A stretch of 64,000 nucleotides of DNA. It comes from Micavibrio sp964400125. GTDB lineage: Bacteria; Pseudomonadota; Alphaproteobacteria; Micavibrionales; Micavibrionaceae. The notes under the pieces are model-generated. The model did no database searches, was not told where the DNA came from, and worked only from the letters and a program-made list of their open reading frames with translations. This document shows positions 51,666 through 59,273 of the stretch, in pieces; position 1 is the first letter of the stretch; every line of letters starts with the position of its first letter. Position numbers and translations under genes: made by a program. The DNA is taken from positions 160,822-224,821 of the forward strand of contig CAYNSR010000003.1 in assembly GCA_964400125.1 (NCBI GenBank). The letters are read 5' to 3'.

Positions 51666-54068
51666 ATGACTGACATGACAGACACCCCCGATACGCAAAA
51701 AGAACAACGCGCCCCTTCGCGGGACTTCCTGATTCGTGGCACGGATTATCTGAAAGAAAACGCCGCCGATTTCAAGCTGATCGGACGGCAGGACGATCTG
51801 GATAAGACATTCAAGATCCTGATGCACCCGACGAAAAACAACGTCCTGCTGACCGGTCTGCGTGGCGTTGGTGTCTCCTCAATGATTTACGGGCTGCAAG
51901 CCGCCAAATCCGACCCGAATACGCCGTTCGACATGGTGCATAAACGCTATTACATTTTTGAAACCGATCGGCTGTTCTCGCAAGAAAGCAAGGAAGACAT
52001 TGAAAAGGGTTTCAAGGCAGCCCTCGCCACACTTGCAAAACAACAAGATTCCGTTCTGGTTGTTCCCGACCTCGGTGACTTTATCGATGCGGCGACAAAC
52101 GCAGGATGCAAGCATTTCATTAATATGCTGATGCATGACCTCGGCGACAAAAGTGGTAATCAGGCCGTCTTTTTGTGCCGCGACGACAATCTGAAAACCG
52201 TATATAACGCGCATTCCGACATGCACACCCTGTTTACGCTTCAGGAAATTCAGGAGCCGTCCGTGGATTCCTTGAAAGAAATCGTCAGAAATGCCGCTGA
52301 CAAAATCGCCCGGCGCGACGGCATCCGGATCAACCCGGCTGCCGTGGACATGGCGCTGGAAATGACATCACGCTATATGGCCAAAGATTCCATCCTCAGC
52401 GACGCGCAACCGGGCAGAACACTGGCATTGCTGGAAAACGCCATGCTGTCTTATCGCATGGCCTCTCACCGTAACCCGCCAGAACTCGACCTGTACGAAG
52501 CACAGATGAAGGATATCATGGCGGCGCTGACCACCGGGAAATTCAGCAAGGAACTGGAAGGTCAATCCACAGAAGAACTGGAATCCCGCAAGGCCGTTTT
52601 AGAATCCCAGATAGGGGAAACCCGGCAGGACTGGAGCGCGACGACACAAAAAATCCAGAAATTGGCCCGCGAAAAACGGCGCGCAGAAGAGGGTATCACC
52701 AAACGCGAAGAACAAATCGACAATCGCCGCGACGCCCTGAAGCAAAAGGCCGATGAAGAAAATGCCCGCATCAAGCGCATGTACGATGCGGGCCAGCTTT
52801 CCGATGAAGATCGGCAACGATACGAAGAAGCACAATCGTTCAGGGGCGATATCGAATCCAGCGGCTACGACATGGATGTCGAGATCCGCCAGCTCAAGAA
52901 GGAAATAGACGAAGGGAGAGAAACTGTTGCCGCAAAGCGCGCCGAATATCTGGCGATTGCGGCGGCAATCAACAGCAAACTGGAACTCGACGTTGATCAC
53001 GTCCTGAGCGAATTCAGCAAATTGTCCGGCATCCCCGCCAACAAGCTGAACCAGAACGAACGTGAAAAACTGATGGGTCTGGAAAACCGACTGAACGGGC
53101 GAATTTATGGTCAGGAACCGGCAATCAGGGCGCTGTCTGATGCAGTCCTGATTTCCAAATCAGGGCTGAAAGAGCCAAACCTTCCGGATGGGTCGTTCCT
53201 TTTCCTCGGTCCGTCGGGGACGGGCAAGACGGAAAGCGCCAAGGGCATTACGGTCGAATTATTTGACGATGAACGCGCCCTGATCCGGATCAACATGTCT
53301 GAATATCAAGAAAAAAATGCCACCGCCAAACTGATTGGCGCGCCTCCGGGCTATGAAGGCTTTGAAATCGGCGGCGCACTGACAAACGCCGTTCGTAAAA
53401 ACCCCTATTGCGTCGTTTTGTTTGATGAAATCGAAAAAGGCCACCCCGATGTCATGGATTTGCTGTTGCAGATCCTGAGCGACGCGGAACTTGGCGACAA
53501 TCTGGGCCGCAAGGTTTCATTCCGGAACGCAATCGTCATCCTGACCTCGAATATCGGGTCGGAATATTTTCTTGATGAAACGTTAACCTATGAAGAATCC
53601 AAAGCGCTTGCCATGCGCGATCTGGAACAGAAATACCGCCCGGAATTCCTGAACCGTTTCAACGGCAAGGAAAACATTATCATGTTCAACAGGCTGGGCT
53701 TGCCGCAACTGGAAAAAATCGCCAACCGCGAACTGGCCAGCCTGAACCGCAAGGTCGCCGCACGGGAATTGTCCGTTGCGATAGATCCGGCGGACCTAAA
53801 ATCCATGTGCCGCGATTTTTATGCGCCCGGGGTTGGCGCTCGAAGAATTCCAGCACTGTTCAACTCACGGATCTATCCGGATATCGCCAGAACCATCCTG
53901 TTCGGCGATGCCGATGCAAAAGGCGAAATCGCTGTCGATTACGACGAAACCCACAGGTCTTTTGTCATTCATCCGCCAAAAATCGTGATCGCCAACGAAA
54001 GCGACATGAAACGTGAGCTGGCCAGCGGGGCCGCAGGTGGATTTCAGGCTGCCGCACGGCCATCCTGA
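51666..54068 (+). CDS. ClpB-like double AAA+ ATPase with degenerate D1
   Basis: An 800-residue Hsp100-type protein. The first AAA domain (about 30-290) keeps the fold (KLIGRQDDLDKTFKIL) but its Walker A is GLRGVGVSS, with Val70 in place of Lys, and Walker B is LVVPDLGD, without the Glu. It should not hydrolyse ATP. A middle coiled coil (about 300-440, QIGETRQDWSATTQKIQKLA onward) is longer than in ClpA and placed as in ClpB. The second domain (about 480-760) is intact: GPSGTGKTE, pore loop GAPPGYEGFEIGG with its Tyr, VVLFDEIEKGHPDV, ILTSNIGS and RPEFLNRFN. No ClpP-docking loop and no Clp N-domain are seen. It is probably a specialised unfoldase. The start follows GGAAAGG. The next gene is 18 bp downstream. 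Confidence 0.88.
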   Translation: MTDMTDTPDTQKEQRAPSRDFLIRGTDYLKENAADFKLIGRQDDLDKTFKILMHPTKNNVLLTGLRGVGVSSMIYGLQAAKSDPNTPFDMVHKRYYIFETDRLFSQESKEDIEKGFKAALATLAKQQDSVLVVPDLGDFIDAATNAGCKHFINMLMHDLGDKSGNQAVFLCRDDNLKTVYNAHSDMHTLFTLQEIQEPSVDSLKEIVRNAADKIARRDGIRINPAAVDMALEMTSRYMAKDSILSDAQPGRTLALLENAMLSYRMASHRNPPELDLYEAQMKDIMAALTTGKFSKELEGQSTEELESRKAVLESQIGETRQDWSATTQKIQKLAREKRRAEEGITKREEQIDNRRDALKQKADEENARIKRMYDAGQLSDEDRQRYEEAQSFRGDIESSGYDMDVEIRQLKKEIDEGRETVAAKRAEYLAIAAAINSKLELDVDHVLSEFSKLSGIPANKLNQNEREKLMGLENRLNGRIYGQEPAIRALSDAVLISKSGLKEPNLPDGSFLFLGPSGTGKTESAKGITVELFDDERALIRINMSEYQEKNATAKLIGAPPGYEGFEIGGALTNAVRKNPYCVVLFDEIEKGHPDVMDLLLQILSDAELGDNLGRKVSFRNAIVILTSNIGSEYFLDETLTYEESKALAMRDLEQKYRPEFLNRFNGKENIIMFNRLGLPQLEKIANRELASLNRKVAARELSVAIDPADLKSMCRDFYAPGVGARRIPALFNSRIYPDIARTILFGDADAKGEIAVDYDETHRSFVIHPPKIVIANESDMKRELASGAAGGFQAAARPS

Positions 54069-54086
54069 CTTTAAGGAGAAAACAGT

Positions 54087-55013
54087 ATGAGCAACAAACC
54101 AGAAACCGATCTGCAAAGACAAATCCGCGAAATGCGGGAAAAAATGGCTGCAATGGATGCGCTGGACGCCGCTGCCAAAGCAGGAAAAGCTGCAACGGAG
54201 ACCGTGGATAATGCAAAGGCGTTTTTCGGTTTTGTAGGAAGAGTCCGAAAAACATGGGCTGTCGCAAATGAAAATGTTTTCAAACCCGTCGGGAAGATTT
54301 TGCGCCCATTTCTTGGCTGGGCTTGGGATTCCTATCGCTGGGGCTGGAATAAATTCTGCTACCCGACGCAACCCTTTCACAAAAGCGTTCTGGGGATGAT
54401 AAAGGCACCGTTCTTGTCAATGAAAAACATTCTTTCCACTGCACCGAAAGAACAAAAAGAACCGGAGGAAGTAGAACAACGCGGTCCGTTCAAACCGCAT
54501 CGAGCCGCCATTGCAGCGGCATTTACCGCCTTGGCTTTGGTCCCCGGCTTAAGACAGGTTCCTGTAGTTGGTGCGTTTATTCCGGATGTTTTCAATACTG
54601 TCGCAATCGGCCTGATTTATGAACCGCCTTACGATACCGCCAGAATGCTTGGAAACGCGATGCTGCATGGCGGTGAAATTCGTACTGAAAAACTCTTTCT
54701 GAATGGACGAACCGAGATCGACCCGGAAAATAATGTCTGGTCGTCAGGCGGTTGTGATGAAAAGCCCGATTGCAAGCCTGAAGATGCCGTTTATTTCCGC
54801 ATCAAGCCAAGTCTGGCCCACATGGCATGGAGTTTGGCAACCAAGGCAACACCATTTCTGGCCGATGATGTGGCCAATGCCATTCCACAAGTTCCTTCCG
54901 CCTGCGTGGTCAAATCTTACGGATCACGCTGGAGGGCTTCTAAATATATCGAATCTTATCCGGTGATGATTGATGTACAATGTCAGGCTCTGTCAAATAT
55001 CCAGCCAAGATAG
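54087..55013 (+). CDS. Membrane protein of the ClpB-like cluster, unknown function
   Basis: A 308-residue protein not matched to a family. The N-terminal 50 residues form an Ala-rich amphipathic helix (IREMREKMAAMDALDAAAKA). Residues 70-115 are rich in Trp and aromatics. Two hydrophobic stretches, near 139-154 and 157-178, probably form one or two membrane helices. The C-terminal 120 residues hold four Cys (two in GGCDEKPDCKPEDAVYFRI and one each in PSACVVKSYGS and DVQCQALS), which suggests disulfides in the periplasm. Translation should be coupled to the ClpB-like gene (18-bp gap, AAGGAG). It closes the cluster before a perfect terminator. The likely role is to anchor the ATPase at the membrane. 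Confidence 0.7.
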   Translation: MSNKPETDLQRQIREMREKMAAMDALDAAAKAGKAATETVDNAKAFFGFVGRVRKTWAVANENVFKPVGKILRPFLGWAWDSYRWGWNKFCYPTQPFHKSVLGMIKAPFLSMKNILSTAPKEQKEPEEVEQRGPFKPHRAAIAAAFTALALVPGLRQVPVVGAFIPDVFNTVAIGLIYEPPYDTARMLGNAMLHGGEIRTEKLFLNGRTEIDPENNVWSSGGCDEKPDCKPEDAVYFRIKPSLAHMAWSLATKATPFLADDVANAIPQVPSACVVKSYGSRWRASKYIESYPVMIDVQCQALSNIQPR

Positions 55014-55038
55014 ATAAACAAGTATTCAAAACTTTCTA

Positions 55039-55066
55039 TAACCCTCCGTACGGAGGGTTATTTTTC
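55039..55066 (+). terminator. Perfect terminator closing the ClpB-like cluster
   Basis: A 22-bp perfect palindrome, TAACCCTCCGTACGGAGGGTTA, at 55039-55060, followed by TTTTTC. It lies 25 bp past the membrane-protein stop and separates the cluster from the HEXXH gene. Confidence 0.92.
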
Positions 55067-55134
55067 TTGCTGCTGCGCCGCACCGCCCGCTATGATCGTC
55101 CCAAAGCAAAAAATAATCAGCAGGGTCAGGGAAA

Positions 55135-56403
55135 ATGAATCCGCAACAAGGTTTCCACGATGCAGGCGGCAATGACGACCTGCAGGATGCGGCGGCGGCG
55201 TTCAGGCGGGCGGCAGAACATTTAAGCGCATTGCTGGCGCAAAACCCGCCACGCCCGGAACATGATTTGCCGCGCATCATGGAAGACATCGATGCCGCCC
55301 TGACCAAAGGTGCGCAGACAGAACTGGTTGTTCTCCCCCCTCTGATGCAGCAGCATCTCGATCTCGTGCAAGGCTGGCTGGCCGGGCTGCACGATAACGA
55401 ACACCCCGCCACTGGCGCGGATTTGCAAGCCCGCATCGCGGCAAGCACATTCACCACCACCCTTGATCCCGCGCTCGGGTGCATGGCCACCTATTGTTCA
55501 TTTTCACTGAGCCCAAAAAACCCCGGCTTTATCAACACCATCACCTTTGGCAAACTGGCCGCCAAGGACCCCTTCAAACTCTTCAACGCCTATGTGCATG
55601 AATCCCTGCACGGGCTGCAGAAAAAATCCTGCGCCGCCCTGCACGCCAGCCCGTTCAATGAATCACCCTTGCAAATCAAGACCACCGGTGCCGATGGCGT
55701 GGAAAGGGAAGAAAATGTCTCGGTGATTATCTGCCCCGATGACTGGATCGTGCTCGATGAACACTGCGAACAAGATGCCTATGCCAAGGAAGCGTGGCTG
55801 AACAGCCTTCTGGCCGACCATATGCCTGAGGCTCTCCATGCCGGAGCTGGTGGGCCCGGTGGCGGTGCGGCAGAATTCCGCCGCTGTCGCAATCTGGCCG
55901 GAAATCTCGAAGGGGGCTTGCGCCTCTATGCTGAAAAAGCCGCCATGACAAAATTCTGGGTCAAAAAAGACGGCTCCCCGTCAGACACGCCTTATTGCTT
56001 CGCGCATAACTGGCAGGATATCGCCCTCGCCCATTACAGGAACGCCATTGATATCCGCCAAAGGGAAGGGAAGGACAATTTTATTTTTGTACGCGCCTGC
56101 GCCGCCGACATAGAGGATATCAGCCGGTCTTTCGGCCCGGTTATTTTCAGCCCCGCCCCTTCCGGCCCGTTGCAGGGGACCCCCCCTCTGACCACGCATC
56201 ACGGCATCCCGATTGAATTTTCCGGCGCGACGGCAAAACGCCTGAAAAAACTCAATGACAGTCTGGGCATTGACGATAAAAACACCCTCCCGACGCTGCG
56301 CGAATTTCTGGCGCGGCACAACATCACGCCGGAGGCGTTTATGCAGCGCACAGTGCGACCAGCCGCCGTTTTTACACCACCGCCTGCATCCCCCGCCCCG
56401 TAA
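55135..56403 (+). CDS. Putative zinc metallopeptidase with HEXXH motif
   Basis: A 422-residue protein with no signal peptide. The candidate zinc site is VHESLHGLQ, giving His155, Glu156 and His159, and a later DEHCEQDAYAKEAW supplies Glu212 and Asp214, a distance that would suit a third ligand. This pattern (HExxHxxQ then ExDA) resembles the DUF6782-type putative metallopeptidases. Sequence before it (SFSLSPKNPGFINTITFGKL) is beta-like; after it come a Gly-rich loop, a helical region with ALAHYRNAIDIRQREGKDNF and a Pro-rich tail. No substrate can be named. It lies on its own after the cluster terminator and ends 10 bp from the convergent mnmE. Confidence 0.68.
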   Translation: MNPQQGFHDAGGNDDLQDAAAAFRRAAEHLSALLAQNPPRPEHDLPRIMEDIDAALTKGAQTELVVLPPLMQQHLDLVQGWLAGLHDNEHPATGADLQARIAASTFTTTLDPALGCMATYCSFSLSPKNPGFINTITFGKLAAKDPFKLFNAYVHESLHGLQKKSCAALHASPFNESPLQIKTTGADGVEREENVSVIICPDDWIVLDEHCEQDAYAKEAWLNSLLADHMPEALHAGAGGPGGGAAEFRRCRNLAGNLEGGLRLYAEKAAMTKFWVKKDGSPSDTPYCFAHNWQDIALAHYRNAIDIRQREGKDNFIFVRACAADIEDISRSFGPVIFSPAPSGPLQGTPPLTTHHGIPIEFSGATAKRLKKLNDSLGIDDKNTLPTLREFLARHNITPEAFMQRTVRPAAVFTPPPASPAP

Positions 56404-56413
56404 AGGGCCAGGC

Positions 56414-57754
56414 CTATTTCCCGATACAAAAATCCCGGAAGATAATATCGAGCAGATCCTCAACATCGACGCGGCCCGTAATCCGGCCCAGAGCCCGCAT
56501 CGCCAGACGCACATCTTCCGCCATCAATTCCGCCGCCCCCGCCTGTTCCGCGCGTAAAAGACTGGCGCGGCATTCTTCAAGGGCGCTCCGGTGCCGCTGC
56601 CGGGTGAGGGATGGTGCCGCACGCGCCCCGCCAATCAGGGTTTCAATTCTGGTAACCAGCGCGGCTGTCAGGTCCGAAAGACCAACCCCCGTTTTCACCG
56701 ACAGGAAAACCGCATCCCCTGCGTCTTCCCGCGCGGGGGTGGCATCGATTTTGTTAAAAACAACCAGCGCCGTTTCATCGCGTAAGGCCAGCGTATGCCT
56801 GTCCGGCACAGCGCAGGTCGCATCGAAGACAAGAATTTTGATGTCTGCCGTTGCCGCACGCGCGATAGCCCGGCGAATGCCTTCGCCTTCTATCGCACCT
56901 TGCGCATCGGCCCCGATCTGGTCCGGACGTAACCCGGCCGTATCGGCCAGAATAACCGGATAACCGCCCAGATCGAGATGCGCCTCGATAATGTCGCGTG
57001 TCGTTCCGGCATGTTCCGAAACAATGGCAATGTCGCGTTGCGCCAGCGCATTTACCAAGGATGATTTCCCTGCATTCGGCGCGCCGATGACGGCGATCTG
57101 GATACCATCGCGCAAACGTTCACCCCGCCGCCTGTCATCCAGATGGTCCGCGATAGCGGCACTCATACCCTGCAACACCGGCAAAACCTGCGCCGCCACC
57201 CCTTCGGGCAGATCTTCGTCGGGAAAATCGATATCCGCCTCGAGATGCGCCAGCGCCCGCGACAGATCCTTGCGCCAGCCTTCGTAAAGCGCGGCCAACA
57301 CGCCGGACATCTGGCCCAGCGCCTGTTGCTGCTGGTATTCCGTTTCAGCGTCGATCAGATCGGCCACGGCCTCCGCCGCCGTCAGATCCATTTTGCCGTT
57401 TTCAAAAGCGCGGCGCGTGAATTCGCCCGGCTCGGCCAGACGGTGGCCGGGCTGCCGCGACAAGACCTGCTGCAAACATCTCACCACCATCGGGCCGCCA
57501 TGGAGATGATATTCAACGCTGTCTTCTCCCGTATAACTGGCCGGGCCCTTGAAATACAGCACCAGCGCGCGGTCGATCAGCGCCCCGTTTTCCGGATGGC
57601 GCAAGGCCCTGTACACGGCCTGACGCGGCGGGGGCAGGACGCTCGTCCGACCCAGACGCAACAAACCCTCCGCCGCCTGCGGTCCGGAAACACGGATCAC
57701 CGCAACACCGGCCCGTCCCGGCGCACTGGCCAGCGCGTAAATGGTATCGGCCAT
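56414..57754 (-). CDS. mnmE: tRNA modification GTPase MnmE
   Basis: With MnmG, installs the (carboxymethyl)aminomethyl group on the wobble uridine of several tRNAs. The ATG at 57754 gives 446 residues (E. coli 454) beginning MADTIYALASAPGRAGVAVI; longer frames add unrelated sequence. The folate-binding N-domain has GEFTRRAFENGKMDLTAAEA. The G domain has G1 GAPNAGKSSLVNAL, G3 ADTAGLR and G4 NKID. The protein ends DFCIGK, the conserved C-terminal Cys motif. Its start codon shares a base with the stop of the DUF6489 gene (TGATG), so the two are coupled. Confidence 0.97.
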   Translation of the reverse strand: MADTIYALASAPGRAGVAVIRVSGPQAAEGLLRLGRTSVLPPPRQAVYRALRHPENGALIDRALVLYFKGPASYTGEDSVEYHLHGGPMVVRCLQQVLSRQPGHRLAEPGEFTRRAFENGKMDLTAAEAVADLIDAETEYQQQQALGQMSGVLAALYEGWRKDLSRALAHLEADIDFPDEDLPEGVAAQVLPVLQGMSAAIADHLDDRRRGERLRDGIQIAVIGAPNAGKSSLVNALAQRDIAIVSEHAGTTRDIIEAHLDLGGYPVILADTAGLRPDQIGADAQGAIEGEGIRRAIARAATADIKILVFDATCAVPDRHTLALRDETALVVFNKIDATPAREDAGDAVFLSVKTGVGLSDLTAALVTRIETLIGGARAAPSLTRQRHRSALEECRASLLRAEQAGAAELMAEDVRLAMRALGRITGRVDVEDLLDIIFRDFCIGK

Positions 57755-58041
57755 CACGGTGCCTGTTTTTGTTTCTTGTCCGGGGCTGCCGCCGGGGTTG
57801 CCACGCCGCCCCCTGCACTCATCATCTGCTCCCAGAACATTTTTTGCATGTCGTTCCAGCCCTGCATGGTCATCGGCATCCATGTCTTGATGAGGGTTTC
57901 AGGATCAAGGGCGTTGAAATTTTCATGAATCTTGTCCTCCATGTCTTTCATGATCCGGTCCTGCATGGCGGCGACATTGGGCAGGCCGAGAAAGACACGC
58001 GCTTCTTCCGGGGTGCATTCGATATCAAAATTGACTTTCAT
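57754..58041 (-). CDS. DUF6489 family protein
   Basis: A 95-residue soluble protein starting MKVNFDIECTPEEARVFLGL, the usual DUF6489 N-terminus, followed by LPNVAAMQDRIMKDMEDKI and DPETLIKTWMPMTMQG. The end is an Ala/Pro/Lys tail. The family is small, helical and found mainly in alphaproteobacteria; function is unknown, though its helical Met-rich middle recalls phasin-like proteins. The ATG at 58041 is chosen over a longer frame because it opens the conserved domain. Coupled to mnmE by a TGATG overlap, and divergent from the TrpR-like gene with 34 bp between starts. Confidence 0.85.
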   Translation of the reverse strand: MKVNFDIECTPEEARVFLGLPNVAAMQDRIMKDMEDKIHENFNALDPETLIKTWMPMTMQGWNDMQKMFWEQMMSAGGGVATPAAAPDKKQKQAP

Positions 58042-58075
58042 GACGTTCTCCGCATTAATTCGTTCCAAGGTGAGC

Positions 58076-58423
58076 ATGACCATAAAAGAAACCACAGCAC
58101 TTTTAAATGAAGATCGTGAAGCGGCGCTGTTCGCAGCGATTGCCAGTCTGCGCGATGCCGGAGAGGCCCAGCGTTTTCTGGCCGATCTTTGTACCCGCAA
58201 GGAACTTTCCGAATTTTCGGAACGCCTGCTGATCGCCCGGCTTCTGGCGACCGGGGACCATTCCTATCGTGAAATCAGCACATTGACCGGGGCCAGCACC
58301 ACCACCATTGGCCGCGTCGCCCGGTTTCTGGAGCATGAAACGCATCAGGGCTACCGGCTGGTCATGGACCGGCTGGACGCCCCCCCGGCCACGGGCAAGG
58401 CGGGAGAAAAAACAAAAGATTGA
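58076..58423 (+). CDS. TrpR/YerC-type helix-turn-helix regulator
   Basis: A 115-residue DNA-binding protein of the YerC/YecD group, which shares the Trp-repressor fold. The family core is FLADLCTRKELSEFSERLLI followed by ARLLATGDHSYREISTLTGA and STTTIGRVARFLEH, which holds the helix-turn-helix. The start ATG at 58076 follows AAGGTG; earlier starts lie in the mnmE-side promoter and are rejected. It has no obvious ligand-binding domain apart from the fold. The hisG gene follows 70 bp downstream, so a role in amino-acid gene control, perhaps histidine, is plausible. YerC-type genes are often linked to his loci. Confidence 0.88.
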   Translation: MTIKETTALLNEDREAALFAAIASLRDAGEAQRFLADLCTRKELSEFSERLLIARLLATGDHSYREISTLTGASTTTIGRVARFLEHETHQGYRLVMDRLDAPPATGKAGEKTKD

Positions 58424-58493
58424 CAGACGGTGTATTATCGTACTACTACAGTGATACTGTTTCACGGGTAGGCGTTCGAGGCGCGTGTCAAAA

Positions 58494-59273
58494 ATGGCGG
58501 AAATCAACAGCTCCGGTCTCAAGCTTGTCCTGCCCGCCAAAGGGCGGCTGAAGGACGCTTTCGATCCGCTGCTGGTGGCGGCGGATTTACGTTTCAATCC
58601 CCGGGGAGACCGGATCGACTTCGGCCTGATAACCGACCTGCGCGGCACGATGCCGCCGATAGAGGTGTTGCTGGAACGCCCCGACGATGCCCTGCAAACG
58701 CTGGCCGACGGGGCCGCCGACCTTGCGGTCGTGGGCCGGGATACCTGTCTGGAATTCAATGCCGCATCGGGGATGCAAAACATACCCTCCTTGTTGCAAA
58801 CCTTTAACGGGGTGGCCGCCTGCCGGATCTGCATCGCCGGACGGCCCGATGCGGCACCATGGCGGGAACGCGACCTCAACGGCCTGCGTTTTGCTACATC
58901 CGTTCCGGGGATTCTCGAACGCTGGCTGGCGGCGCGGGAAATCACCCCGGCCAGCGTACTCGTGCGTTCCGGCGGCGTCGAGGCCACGGTGGAACAGGGT
59001 CGTGCCGATGTGATTTGTGATCTGGTGCAAAGCGGGAACAGCCTGCGGGCGAATGGCCTTGTAGAAAAATTCGTCGTCGAAAACGATATTTGCGCCGTGA
59101 TCGCCGGACGCGCTGGATTGTGCGGGGAGAAAAAAGACAGAGCCGACGCCCTGCTCCAGCGGCTCAACATCGCTGCAACCCCTGAATATCCCGTCCTAAC
59201 GCCGCAAGGCGGGACGGGACGGACGGCGGGTTTCCGGCACGGGGAGGGGTTCCATCAGTTTTCCCAGCGTTGA
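58494..59273 (+). CDS. hisG: ATP phosphoribosyltransferase HisG
   Basis: First enzyme of histidine synthesis, joining ATP and PRPP. The ATG at 58494 gives 259 residues; a GTG at 58485 is possible. Family blocks are LVLPAKGRLKDAF near the start, LAVVGRDTCLEF, GLRFATSVPGILERWL and the PRPP loop DVICDLVQSGNSLRANGL. The catalytic core resembles the short form, which needs HisZ, but the C-terminal end (PQGGTGRTAGFRHGEG) runs on about 30 residues into the penicillin-binding protein gene on the other strand, a 78-bp convergent overlap. The rest of the his operon is not in the window. Confidence 0.88.
   Translation: MAEINSSGLKLVLPAKGRLKDAFDPLLVAADLRFNPRGDRIDFGLITDLRGTMPPIEVLLERPDDALQTLADGAADLAVVGRDTCLEFNAASGMQNIPSLLQTFNGVAACRICIAGRPDAAPWRERDLNGLRFATSVPGILERWLAAREITPASVLVRSGGVEATVEQGRADVICDLVQSGNSLRANGLVEKFVVENDICAVIAGRAGLCGEKKDRADALLQRLNIAATPEYPVLTPQGGTGRTAGFRHGEGFHQFSQR

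Noticed and set aside
39841..55013. Type VI secretion ClpV locus
   Set aside because: No Tss core genes (TssB, TssC, TssM, Hcp, VgrG) are in the window, and the two AAA+ genes are not side by side.
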